Of a DNA stretch of 15,855 bases, positions 1 to 6,655 are shown one piece after another. Source of the DNA: Thermoplasmata archaeon (GTDB lineage Archaea > Thermoplasmatota > Thermoplasmata > Thermoplasmatales > Thermoplasmataceae); NCBI GenBank assembly GCA_021847855.1, contig JAJZOT010000008.1, forward strand, positions 1 through 15,855. The letters are read 5' to 3'. A program made the translations under genes and the position numbers. The notes below the pieces were generated by a model. It was not told the origin of the DNA and made no database searches. It worked only from the letters and a program-made list of their open reading frames with translations. Numbering within the stretch: the first letter of the stretch is position 1; every line of letters starts with the position of its first letter.

Positions 1-267
1 ACTTGGTTGTGTATTAATCCATCAACAGCAGTTTATGATGTACAAAGGTTATGACCAATAATAACTCGATGAAGAAGCGGCAAGATTGAGGTATTCCCTT
101 AAAACATAAGCAGATGTCGACCGGTCCAAAATGTGTCTTTCTTGCTCCATGATATAGATGAGGAGTGGATTTTTCTCCAAGCTCCATGTGGCATCAAAAA
201 TTATGGGCGCTAAGAAACAAGATCATTAGAAGGCTGGGATTGTTAAATTTACTTTTTTTAAATTTTG
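1..267. other. Left flank without a recognisable gene
   Basis: No gene is supported here. On the minus strand a frame stays open from about 231 to a stop at 49-51 (roughly 60 codons, including the string EQERHILDRSTSAYVL). It has no good start and no motif I recognise, so it could be the C-terminal remnant of a lost gene or chance. The A/T-rich stretch at 243-266 lies just beyond the stop of the following minus-strand gene and may help end its transcript. Confidence 0.3.
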
Positions 268-792
268 TCAGAGTGGTAGGTTCTTCCAGTCCATAAGATC
301 CTTGTCATTAAGTGACCTTATTTCGAGCTTTTCAAGAAGATCAACAAAGAGATCATCCCTAATTGAGTCTGCATAGACTTTTTTCTCTGAATGCCGAAAT
401 AGGGCTGACGTGATCGCACCGACGGCCATTGCTGACTGAATATGTGAGGCATGGCTTGCACCTTCCTTGATCTGCTTGGAGTAGACCTTGGAAATGTCCT
501 CTTTCTGCAGATCCTTGAGGAAGTCATCCACTGTGTTTTCTAGCTGACGGTTATGCTCCTCTGCCAGAACTACGCGAACCTTGTATGTAGGTTCAAAATC
601 TACCTGGTCGTCATTAACTTTGAACCAGCTCATTGCATCTTTTTCAAAGAATACCTCGGACAAAGCCCTTGCCACAATTTTTGGATTTGAAAAATCAATG
701 TCTCTTGTCAGATCATAAATAACGAGTGAGCCGTCCTCTGAAACTTTCCTGGAATTTACTATGGCGGACTTCAGCTTATCTTCTGCAACCAT
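268..792 (-). CDS. Hypothetical soluble protein, family not recognised
   Basis: A protein of about 174 residues with no membrane segment, signal peptide or motif I can name. The N-terminal half (VSEDGSLVIYDLTRDIDF) looks like alternating beta structure. The middle is charged and helical (residues about 80-110). An Ala/Ser/His-rich helix follows (GASHASHIQSAMAVGAITSA), then an acidic C-terminus ending in DWKNLPL. The frame opens with TTG at 807 and has ATG codons at 798 and 792. I prefer 792 because a TATA-like TTATAT at 815-820 lies about 25 nt upstream, the spacing expected for a leaderless archaeal transcript. It stands alone on its strand, with no operon partner. The ORF is intact with ordinary amino-acid composition, so it is probably real, but I assign no function. 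Confidence 0.6.
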   Translation of the reverse strand: MVAEDKLKSAIVNSRKVSEDGSLVIYDLTRDIDFSNPKIVARALSEVFFEKDAMSWFKVNDDQVDFEPTYKVRVVLAEEHNRQLENTVDDFLKDLQKEDISKVYSKQIKEGASHASHIQSAMAVGAITSALFRHSEKKVYADSIRDDLFVDLLEKLEIRSLNDKDLMDWKNLPL

Positions 793-1248
793 AATCATGC
801 ATTGCAATTTACTGATATAAGGTTTTGATAATGATCGCAGCTATTGATTTTAATAGCGTGCTGGAACTGCTGCAATTTCGAAAATATCCCGTTCAGCATC
901 TAATTGATCTCTATGATCATATATTTTCCCCCCCGGTTACCCATTTCTCACTTATGTCTACCATTATTGGCACCACGATCCTCATCTGTACCATATCTGA
1001 AGGAAATCATGGATGTAGTGATCAAAAGGACCTAAAAAGTTAGAGTCATTATTGTTAGATCTTTGGGGTATATAAAAAATATTTACAGGTAATTGAGGCT
1101 TTGTGATGGTTAAATCTTGGTACCCACAATGAACCAAAGCGGAGCACAATTAGAATGGACCAGTCGAGAATTGATAATAAAACACATATTGAACTACTTG
1201 TCGAACTGTAATACAGAAAATTGAAGTATTTGTAATACATTTAGTATT
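793..1248. other. Intergenic region between the hypothetical gene and vapBC
   Basis: Apart from the promoter at 815-820 (minus) and the vapB operator at 1207-1249, I see nothing firm. A 72-codon plus-strand frame (825-1043) and a 61-codon minus-strand frame (1055-1240) are open but have no family resemblance and no promoter or RBS. A seven-base C run sits near 929-935. The region may be degraded coding sequence. Confidence 0.3.
815..820 (-). promoter_or_regulatory. TATA box of the 268..792 gene
   Basis: TTATAT on the minus strand, centred about 25 nt before the ATG at 792. This is the distance at which an archaeal TATA box would place the transcript start on that ATG. It is the evidence for choosing this start over the upstream TTG and ATG. 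Confidence 0.45.
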
Positions 1249-1249
1249 A
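1207..1249 (+). promoter_or_regulatory. Probable vapBC autoregulatory operator
   Basis: A five-base half-site alternates in orientation: AATAC at 1210-1214, GTATT at 1226-1230, AATAC at 1234-1238 and GTATT at 1244-1248. The octamer TGTAATAC occurs twice, at 1207-1214 and 1231-1238. TAATAC-ATTTA-GTATTA (1233-1249) is a perfect inverted repeat that runs into the vapB start codon. Type II antitoxins of the ribbon-helix-helix kind usually repress their own operon by binding such repeats. Binding by this VapB is inferred from position only. Confidence 0.6.
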
Positions 1250-1476
1250 TGAAAAAGTATACCACAATTTCTGCAAAAATCTCAGAAGAAGAAAGGGAAG
1301 AAATCAAGAAACTCAAACTGAATCCCACCGTAATCATTAGAAAGGCTGTGCAGGAAGAAATAAGGAGAGCCAAAAATAAAGGCTTAATCGAGAGAATGGA
1401 GAAAGTCAGACCAATAATCTCGAAATTGAAGTTAGAGGAAATAGTGTCAGATATTCGGGAAGATAGGGAAAGATGA
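1249..1476 (+). CDS. vapB: VapB-type antitoxin
   Basis: A 75-residue protein with the short N-terminal strand and two helices of a ribbon-helix-helix DNA-binding domain (YTTISAKISEEEREEIKK, then a helix through VIIRKAVQEEIRRAK). A charged helical C-terminus follows, the part that normally wraps the toxin. It should neutralise the PIN-domain toxin encoded immediately downstream and repress the pair's promoter. Its last bases overlap the toxin start (ATGA, 1473-1476), a classic translationally coupled antitoxin-toxin order. Size, composition and partner all fit archaeal VapB antitoxins. Inverted and direct repeats of AATAC/GTATT lie directly upstream and reach the start codon, consistent with autoregulation. 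Confidence in the family is high, mainly because of the partner gene. Confidence 0.85.
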   Translation: MKKYTTISAKISEEEREEIKKLKLNPTVIIRKAVQEEIRRAKNKGLIERMEKVRPIISKLKLEEIVSDIREDRER

Positions 1477-1859
1477 ACCTACTGGACGCTTCCGCAATAT
1501 TTAATCTCTTTCAGAGTGGTAAGTACAGTATACTTGTTGTCGGAGCAACGATTCCCCTTGCCAAGTATGAAATGGGCAACATTCTGTGGAAAAATCATAA
1601 AATTAGAAATAGGATTTCAAAAGAAGAAGCAAAGGAATCTGGTGCTGTTCTATTTGAATTACTTGATTCCATGGAACTGGTCATACCCTCTCCAGATTCT
1701 ACTCTAAGTTTGTCCTTAGAAGAGGGTCTGACATTCTATGATTCATCTTATCTTGTTTCCGCTATTGAAACAGGTTACGAGCTAGTGACAGACGATATGA
1801 ACTTACATAAGATTGCGAGCTCTAAGGTGCTGGTGCGAAAAAGTTCAGATCTAGAATGA
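1473..1859 (+). CDS. vapC: VapC-type PIN-domain ribonuclease toxin
   Basis: A 128-residue PIN-domain protein, predicted to be the Mg2+-dependent RNase toxin of a type II toxin-antitoxin pair. The acidic residues expected at the active site are visible: D5 in LLDASA, E33 in KYEMGN, D90 in FYDSSY and D107/D108 in VTDDMNL. The length is normal for VapC. The start ATG overlaps the vapB stop by four bases, so the two are almost certainly co-translated. All catalytic positions are present, so the toxin is probably active. PIN toxins cut tRNA, rRNA or mRNA depending on the member, and the target cannot be read from the sequence. The pair sits beside decayed genes, a typical accessory setting. Confidence 0.9.
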   Translation: MNLLDASAIFNLFQSGKYSILVVGATIPLAKYEMGNILWKNHKIRNRISKEEAKESGAVLFELLDSMELVIPSPDSTLSLSLEEGLTFYDSSYLVSAIETGYELVTDDMNLHKIASSKVLVRKSSDLE

Positions 1860-2555
1860 CACCTTTACGGAAAGAGTACAGAATATGGTATCTCAGCCTC
1901 GGGGGGAATTCTTCAGATACGCTCATGAATATCGGTTACGGAAGGCTATTTGACGAGAATAAGTTAGCATATCGGGTGTAATAGGTAAAACCTGGCGCCA
2001 TTCAGGTCATGGTCCTCATCTTCTCCTGCGATTGTTTCATTGTCTGCTCAGCAAGGAGAGCATCCTCACCAAATTTGAAATATCCTCTTTTCCCAGAACA
2101 GAAAAGAAATCTTTGTCTGTAGACTCAACGAAAATAATTGCCCTGTTCACCAACTCTAAACCAGCATCGGTCACCTTCAGAATATAAGCACGAGTGTCCG
2201 TTGGATGTCTCGACCTGGTAAGCAGTTCCTTTTTGACTAGAGTCCTAAAGCGGGGAAGATCTAAAGAACGGCAGGATCAGGAACGTTAGAGACTTTCTTA
2301 AGGAACTATAGCCCAAATATCGAAGTATGCGGCGAGGCCGTAGACATGATACCGAAAAGCGAACTTGAAGATATGAAAGTATGTCGCGATTTCACTACAT
2401 TATGAATGAAAGGGCTTTCATACGACGGTAATTGTGAAAAAATCCAATTGCATCACTTAAAGATCGGGAACCAGGGCATAAAAAACTTTTCTGGAGTTCA
2501 TCGATATACATCAATGGTTCAGGAGATCGATTTGAGAAATAATATGGGATGCAAT
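1860..2555. other. Decayed intergenic stretch after vapC
   Basis: About 700 bp without an intact gene. It contains the MarR C-terminal remnant on the minus strand (2037-2276) and, on the plus strand at 2265-2405, an open frame ending in ...NIEVCGEAVDMIPKSE... and a TGA stop. The latter faintly recalls the C-terminal 'VCG' part of DsrE-type proteins; that is a weak guess. I see nothing between 2406 and 2555. The pattern suggests gene erosion or an insertion/deletion scar. Confidence 0.45.
2037..2276 (-). pseudogene. C-terminal remnant of a MarR-family regulator
   Basis: The minus strand is open for about 79 codons and reads DLPRFRTLVKKELLTRSRH, then PTDTRAYILKVTDAGLELV, then a helical tail ending ...LSLLSRQ and a TGA stop. 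This is the end of the recognition helix, the winged hairpin (HPTDTRAYILKVTDAG matches the MarR pattern 'P.DrRa..l.lT..G') and the C-terminal dimerisation helix of a MarR-type winged-helix repressor. The N-terminal half of the domain is missing: an in-frame stop occurs immediately upstream (2277-2279), no start codon is available, and no matching N-terminal sequence is seen in the adjacent minus frames. It therefore looks truncated. A frameshift or sequencing error alone would not restore the missing part. Confidence 0.7.
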
Positions 2556-3134
2556 TCACGATGAAATGACGGTAGGTTTAGCAACTATCTTTACAAAACC
2601 TTCGGAGAATTCAATCTTTTCAGTGGAATATCCATAGGACTTCAGGAAGCCACGGAGCCCCTCCGCAGTGCATTTGGCAGCTTCGATGCTGTATCCGGCA
2701 CCCGAAATAACCATGGAAGTCACATCGCCTTGCATCTCAACCTCAAAGATATCCATTGGAAGTAGAGGGCTATATTCTGTTATTAAGTTTACCACATCCT
2801 TGAGGTTGTGAGAGTATTTCTTCAGAATGTCTCCTATAACCTGGCCTCTTTCGTACCATCGCTTAATCACTTCCTCCTCTGAGTTGTTGAATGCTATCTT
2901 TATCAGGTTGTCGAGAAGGATTCCCGGTATAGGCACAGAATTAATCTCCTTCATTATCCCCAAAAGTTTTAAGGAACTGAGAATTTCGTCGGCCCTTACC
3001 CAAACCTTCTTTGTTTCAAGGTAAATGACTGCAGCTTCACTTAGAAGCGAACTCACGGTTTTTCCGGATTTCTCAGATTCCTCATTGATACTCTTGAGCA
3101 ACTCATTCTTCATACTGACATTTATTCTTGCCAT
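2556..3134 (-). CDS. Ribbon-helix-helix transcriptional regulator with an unassigned C-terminal domain
   Basis: A 192-residue protein. Residues 1-42 (MARINVSMKNELLKSINEES and the following helix SSLLSEAAVIYLETK) form a CopG-like ribbon-helix-helix DNA-binding domain. The remaining ~145 residues form a mixed alpha/beta domain (IFEVEMQGDVTSMVISGAG, EKIEFSEGFVKIVAKPT) that I do not recognise and that may sense a ligand or redox state. It has a single Cys. The start is supported by AAGGTG about 10 nt upstream and a TATA box at 3180-3187 (minus). It is divergent from the cupredoxin-Rieske-cytochrome b genes, so it is the best local candidate for their regulator. The TTCCC-GTAT-GGGAA palindrome at 3361-3374 is a possible operator. 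The regulatory link is inference. Confidence 0.75.
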   Translation of the reverse strand: MARINVSMKNELLKSINEESEKSGKTVSSLLSEAAVIYLETKKVWVRADEILSSLKLLGIMKEINSVPIPGILLDNLIKIAFNNSEEEVIKRWYERGQVIGDILKKYSHNLKDVVNLITEYSPLLPMDIFEVEMQGDVTSMVISGAGYSIEAAKCTAEGLRGFLKSYGYSTEKIEFSEGFVKIVAKPTVISS

Positions 3135-3179
3135 TCTTTGTACACCTTGAGCCGGTACATCAGGATACTCTGTAGCGCC

Positions 3180-3187
3180 TTTATATA
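3180..3187 (-). promoter_or_regulatory. TATA box of the ribbon-helix-helix gene
   Basis: TATATAAA-type sequence on the minus strand about 50 nt before the start at 3134. This would give a leader of roughly 23 nt containing AAGGTG, so the mRNA is probably led rather than leaderless. A 10-bp palindrome ACATATATGT (3226-3235) lies further upstream, in the space shared with the divergent operon. Confidence 0.5.
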
Positions 3188-3243
3188 GTTTTGTCAGAAG
3201 TCCTATCCATTACCTTTTTCCATATACATATATGTCAGCTGAA

Positions 3244-3305
3244 TAAAATTGTTCCAATGTGTGTTACTATACTCATCCTTACTCACTTAACTTATTATAT
3301 TTCTC
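3244..3305 (+). promoter_or_regulatory. Shared upstream module, copy 1 (cupredoxin operon)
   Basis: This 62-bp stretch aligns without gaps to 8387-8448. TAAAATTGTTC (3244-3254) and TAACTTATTATATTTCTC (3288-3305) are identical in both, 44 nt apart start to start, and GTGTGTT lies between them in both. By my count 46 of 62 bases match. The 3' block contains a TATA-like TTATTATAT. Here it would place a transcript start near 3319-3323, about 95 nt before the cupredoxin start. Confidence 0.6.
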
Positions 3306-3333
3306 AACTGTCTGCCTTTCAAGGTATTTACCT

Positions 3334-3426
3334 ATGTATGTCGTAAAGGTGAGCATAAATTTCCCGTATGGGAATCTTTTTATGCCTTTGCACATGATAA
3401 AAACGGGAGAGAACTATTATGAATGA
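3334..3426 (+). CDS. Possible 30-residue upstream ORF in the cupredoxin leader
   Basis: ATG at 3334 opens a 30-codon frame (beginning MYVVKVSINFPYGNLF and ending KTGENYYE) that stops with TGA at 3424-3426. It overlaps the first eight bases of the cupredoxin gene in another frame. It would lie on the transcript from the upstream TATA at 3292-3300. Overlap with the next start is the arrangement seen in coupled leader peptides, but the frame is short, its protein is unrecognised and the region also holds a palindrome and a second TATA box. It may be chance. Confidence 0.2.
   Translation: MYVVKVSINFPYGNLFMPLHMIKTGENYYE
3361..3384 (+). promoter_or_regulatory. Palindrome and proximal TATA box of the cupredoxin operon
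   Basis: TTCCC-GTAT-GGGAA (3361-3374) is a perfect inverted repeat directly abutting TTTTTATG (3377-3384), a plausible TATA box. The transcript would start near 3407 with a 12-nt leader holding GGGAG (3405-3409) before the ATG at 3419. A repressor bound at the palindrome would block TBP/TFB access. The divergent ribbon-helix-helix protein is the obvious candidate. Confidence 0.5.
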
Positions 3427-4126
3427 AAAGTTTTTTTATGCAATTATATCGGCGATTATTGTAGTTGGCGGAATTGGAATAGGAGCCATTTACTATCACT
3501 CCGTAAGCAGTGCCGGTTCAACGGCTTTGCCTCAACAGACATCTCTTACACTGGTGGTTACATCAGAGAATTATTACAATAACACAGAACCACACCAACC
3601 TGTATTTTATATCTTGGAACCTAATGGCAGTCTTGCCTCAGCTTCAAACATAAATCTGCCATCTCACAAACTTATTTCCATAACAATTGTGGATTATGAT
3701 GGACAGGGTACTGAGGCTAACATATATGCGGACTCCACATCAAATATCACCAACTATGCCAATGTAACCGGAACTGTTGGTGGGGTTGAGTATTATTACA
3801 ACAATACAAACATCAATTCGAGCCTTTCAAACAACGTTTCCAACAACATTACAGTTAGTGGGGGAATGTTGATCTCAAAGGTTCCATGGATCGGTAACTC
3901 CACTGGAGGCTATGACATAGCACACACATTCACCATACTGTCCAATGGGAAGGTTATTCTAAACCTGCCAAGCCCTGGAGATTCGATAGTTCACGCAAAT
4001 ATCTACATTAACCAGACCGGTACGTATACATGGCAATGTTATGTGCCGTGTGGCAGTGATACGAACGGATGGGGTGGCGCAATGGCTACGGCAGGCTGGA
4101 TGTCTGGACAGGTAACGGTATCTTAA
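3419..4126 (+). CDS. Membrane-anchored cupredoxin-like protein (sulfocyanin / oxidase subunit II type)
   Basis: A 235-residue protein with one N-terminal membrane anchor (residues 5-26), an outward-facing domain rich in Asn/Tyr and about ten N-x-S/T sequons, and a C-terminal cupredoxin fold. Candidate copper ligands are H169 (IAHTF), C207 and C211 (WQCYVPCG) and a Met in the GGAMATAGWMSG loop (M222 or M228). The C-x3-C spacing equals that of CuA, but the His four residues later is a Thr (T215). The His of blue copper loops (C-x4-H-x4-M, as in rusticyanin) is also absent. It is probably an extracytoplasmic electron carrier paired with the Rieske/cytochrome b genes that follow 10-16 nt downstream. 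It could be mono- or binuclear copper, or metal-free; the sequence does not decide. Confidence 0.75.
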   Translation: MNEKFFYAIISAIIVVGGIGIGAIYYHSVSSAGSTALPQQTSLTLVVTSENYYNNTEPHQPVFYILEPNGSLASASNINLPSHKLISITIVDYDGQGTEANIYADSTSNITNYANVTGTVGGVEYYYNNTNINSSLSNNVSNNITVSGGMLISKVPWIGNSTGGYDIAHTFTILSNGKVILNLPSPGDSIVHANIYINQTGTYTWQCYVPCGSDTNGWGGAMATAGWMSGQVTVS

Positions 4127-4142
4127 ATTCAGGTGAATGTTA

Positions 4143-4868
4143 ATGAGCTCGCCGGAAAAAGAGGATTTGTCCGCAAATCCTGAGAGAAGGACATTCCTCA
4201 AGTTCATGGGTACTATTGCCATTGGGGCCGCCGTTGTGGGAGGACTCCGAGGGATGGTTCAGACTATTATCCCGCAGTCGTCGCCACTTGCCTCAGGCTT
4301 TCCGACCATGACGCTGGTGGATTCTTCCGGGAATCCCATTAAAACAACTGATTTACAGGTCAATTCTGCTTCAGTCGTTACCTTTGAATATCCACTCCAG
4401 GGAGAACCGAACTTCCTGCTCAGACTAGGCGACAGCAGCAACAAGGATGTAGAGGTTAAATCCATGACGGTAAAATCTCCGGCATCAGGAAAAACATTTC
4501 AATCCCCGCCTGGCGTTGGACCGTATAAATCTGTGGTTGCATCGAGTGCAATCTGTCAGCACCTCGGTTGTGAGCCACCGATCATGCATTTCTACCCGCC
4601 AGGTTCTGGTTCATTTCCGGGAAAGATACACTGTAACTGCCACGGAAGCACTTACGATCCGTATCAGGGTTTTGGCATCGTCACCGGACCTACACTGGAG
4701 CCGTTGCCTAACGCTGTCTTGAGTTATGATCCGTCCAGCGACACTTACAAAGTCGTAAACATGGTAGGGCCAACGATATACGGTCACACCAACGACCTTA
4801 GCGGCGGCAACCCACTTCCTTCAACCACTCAGACGAAAATACAGAATACTGGGACTCCTACGTCTTAA
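4143..4868 (+). CDS. Rieske [2Fe-2S] protein with Tat-type signal
   Basis: About 241 residues. The N-terminus carries a Tat-like motif (ERRTFLKFMG) followed by one hydrophobic helix, so it is exported folded and probably stays anchored. The Rieske domain shows both cluster-binding boxes: ICQHLGC (C138, H140, structural C143) and CNCHGSTYDPYQG (C164, structural C166, H167). All ligands and both disulfide cysteines are intact. It should carry electrons from quinol oxidation at cytochrome b to the cupredoxin. A Gly/Ser/Thr/Pro-rich tail of ~35 residues follows the domain. The frame also has an ATG at 4137, but AGGTGA (4131-4136) touches that codon and is correctly spaced (6 nt) for ATG 4143, so I choose 4143. 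It sits between the cupredoxin and cytochrome b genes in a tight operon. Confidence 0.93.
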   Translation: MSSPEKEDLSANPERRTFLKFMGTIAIGAAVVGGLRGMVQTIIPQSSPLASGFPTMTLVDSSGNPIKTTDLQVNSASVVTFEYPLQGEPNFLLRLGDSSNKDVEVKSMTVKSPASGKTFQSPPGVGPYKSVVASSAICQHLGCEPPIMHFYPPGSGSFPGKIHCNCHGSTYDPYQGFGIVTGPTLEPLPNAVLSYDPSSDTYKVVNMVGPTIYGHTNDLSGGNPLPSTTQTKIQNTGTPTS

Positions 4869-4880
4869 TAGGTGAAAAAT

Positions 4881-6509
4881 ATGTTGAAAAGCGGATCTAA
4901 AAAAGGTTCCATGATTGCGAAGATAATGAATGAACCACAGTTTCTGCCAAGAAAAGTTCCAGATTACATGAGAAAGAAAGGGGGTTCATCTTACTGGATA
5001 GGATCAATGGTTCTGACGGCATTCATGTACGAGGTGTTCACAGGGCTGATCATACTCTTCTATTATGACCCTGCGAGTGCCTATGCCAGTACAGAGAATT
5101 TTGTCAATAATGTTCCATTCGGATCATTGATTCTCACCACGCACCTCTACGGCGCATATATTATGATTGTTTTAACGTACATTCACCTTCTCCGGAATTT
5201 CTTCGTTGGTGCATACAAGAATCCAAGGAAGAACCAGTGGATCACAGGTATCCTTCTTCTCCTTCTCACTATCGCAGTAGGATTTTTCGGTTACTCCATG
5301 AGCGGAGATGTTCTGGCCATTGATGCAACCGATGTTGGCAGAGGTATCGCGGCAGGCGCTCCTGTGATTGGTGTCTATCTTAGATCATTATTCTTCGGAA
5401 GCGGCACAGATCTGTCACTATTTCACTGGATGCTTGGATGGCATATTGTGCTGGCAGCATCTATAGGAATACTGTTTTCTTTTCACTTTTTCATGGCAGA
5501 ATACAACACCGTTATGCCCGCAAGGAAAGATTCAGATTACAAGGCGCCGGCTATTGATATGGGGAGCCCGGAATACAAACCATGGTTCCCTAACAACCTT
5601 CTGTATATGGTGGAGCTCTCTCTTTTGATTATTTCGGCAATTATCCTGATCCCGTCCCTGCTTGCCATACTTCCCGGTGTCCCTGCGCTATTTTCGCCGT
5701 TTCCGCAGGTGGCAGCCACGAATCCCCTTGCGGCAAATGTTCCGCCATATCCTCCGTGGTTCCTGCTTTTTGTTTACAAGGAGCTTGATTTCGAGATGGT
5801 TCAGGGAATCGGGCCATTCTGGGGAACAGTGGTATTTGTTGGTCCTCCTCTGATGTATCTCATGGCCCTTCCGTATCTTGACACAAGCAATTCGTTAAAG
5901 TTGAGAGAAAGACCGATAACTGTTTCAATGGGAATAATCGGGATAGTTTACCTGATAGGTTTGACAATATGGGGTGGACTCACACCTGGCGTGCCTATAC
6001 CAACTTGGCAGGTTCTTGCATTCTTCCTCGTGCCGGGAGTCCTGATAGTAGGTCTTGTCCTTCTTATTTCTCATCTCTTGGAAGAGGGAGCAATTAAGTT
6101 TACCAATCCGGAAAATCTCTACATTGCGCTTACGATTCTTGGTTTGTCATCGTTTGGAGTTGGCATTCTAGCCATTGCCCTGATCACAAACTATCTCCTA
6201 ATCTACGGAGTGCCGCTGATCCTTCTACTGATGGTGGTAAGCATATGTCTGGTGTATATCTATGCGTTCATAAAGACCGGCGGTGCGATGTTCGGGAAAA
6301 GGGAGAGGGAAGACTATCTCAAGGGAAGCACATATACAGTGACAGCCTCTGGATTCACACTTTCAGCAATCGTTATATTCATTGAGATCTCCATTATTCC
6401 GCCTACTTCTGTTATGTCAAGTTCACTTTATGGAATAGGCCTAGGAATTCTGTTCCTGATTGCAGCAGCCTTGCTGAAAATATACAGGAGTGCTACATAC
6501 GGGGAGTGA
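4881..6509 (+). CDS. Cytochrome b (quinol-oxidising, Rieske-associated)
   Basis: About 542 residues, longer than the usual ~400 because of roughly four extra C-terminal membrane helices. Heme ligand pairs are H88/H102 in one helix (TTHLYGAY...YIHLLRNF) and H188/H202 in another (GWHIVLA...FSFHFF). Both have the 14-residue spacing of cytochrome b, so both b hemes are expected. The quinol-oxidation site motif, normally PEWY, reads PPWF (residues 291-294), removing the conserved glutamate. Together with the Rieske protein it would form a bc1-like core; no cytochrome c1 gene is present and the cupredoxin may serve as acceptor. A GTG at 4872 also opens the frame, but AGGTGA at 4870-4875 is spaced for the ATG at 4881. 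A T-rich stretch (6531-6543) follows the stop. Confidence 0.92.
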   Translation: MLKSGSKKGSMIAKIMNEPQFLPRKVPDYMRKKGGSSYWIGSMVLTAFMYEVFTGLIILFYYDPASAYASTENFVNNVPFGSLILTTHLYGAYIMIVLTYIHLLRNFFVGAYKNPRKNQWITGILLLLLTIAVGFFGYSMSGDVLAIDATDVGRGIAAGAPVIGVYLRSLFFGSGTDLSLFHWMLGWHIVLAASIGILFSFHFFMAEYNTVMPARKDSDYKAPAIDMGSPEYKPWFPNNLLYMVELSLLIISAIILIPSLLAILPGVPALFSPFPQVAATNPLAANVPPYPPWFLLFVYKELDFEMVQGIGPFWGTVVFVGPPLMYLMALPYLDTSNSLKLRERPITVSMGIIGIVYLIGLTIWGGLTPGVPIPTWQVLAFFLVPGVLIVGLVLLISHLLEEGAIKFTNPENLYIALTILGLSSFGVGILAIALITNYLLIYGVPLILLLMVVSICLVYIYAFIKTGGAMFGKREREDYLKGSTYTVTASGFTLSAIVIFIEISIIPPTSVMSSSLYGIGLGILFLIAAALLKIYRSATYGE

Positions 6510-6530
6510 AGCCAGAAAGTACACTCCACA

Positions 6531-6543
6531 CTTTTCCTTTTTT
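6531..6543 (+). terminator. Oligo-T terminator after cytochrome b
   Basis: CTTTTCCTTTTTT, 22 nt after the stop codon. Archaeal termination commonly uses T-rich stretches without a hairpin. A separate TATA-like sequence (TTTATTATC, about 6608-6617) precedes the next gene, so the operon may partly end here. Confidence 0.4.
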
Positions 6544-6607
6544 GAACCTGTCGCTAGATGACAAAATAATTTGGTCCCGTCCTGAAATACAGAGAAGGCC
6601 CGGAATT

Positions 6608-6644
6608 GTTTATTATCTTATTTCTTTTTCCAATATTATGGAGG
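6608..6644 (+). promoter_or_regulatory. Promoter and RBS of the polytopic protein gene
   Basis: TTTATTATC (6608-6617) is a TATA candidate, which would start the transcript near 6640. GGAGG (6640-6644) lies 11 nt before the ATG at 6656. An ATG at 6652 in another frame stops after four codons, so 6656 is the start. Confidence 0.35.
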
Positions 6645-6655
6645 CTGAGTAATGA

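Noticed and set aside
49..231. Minus-strand open frame at the left edge
   Set aside because: No start, no family; could be a gene remnant but the evidence is too weak to call.
825..1043. 72-codon plus-strand frame (MIMIAAIDFNSVLELLQF...)
   Set aside because: No promoter, RBS or recognisable family; low-complexity C run inside; composition unlike a conserved protein.
1055..1240. 61-codon minus-strand frame across the vapB operator
   Set aside because: Overlaps the operator repeats, Ser/Tyr-rich and without any domain; most likely chance.
3306..3316. AACTGTCTGCC, also present at 13150-13160
   Set aside because: An 11-base match within 16 kb with different flanks and no positional logic; could be chance, unlike the 62-bp module.
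4137..4142. Upstream ATG of the Rieske gene
   Set aside because: It directly abuts the AGGTGA RBS, while ATG 4143 has normal spacing.
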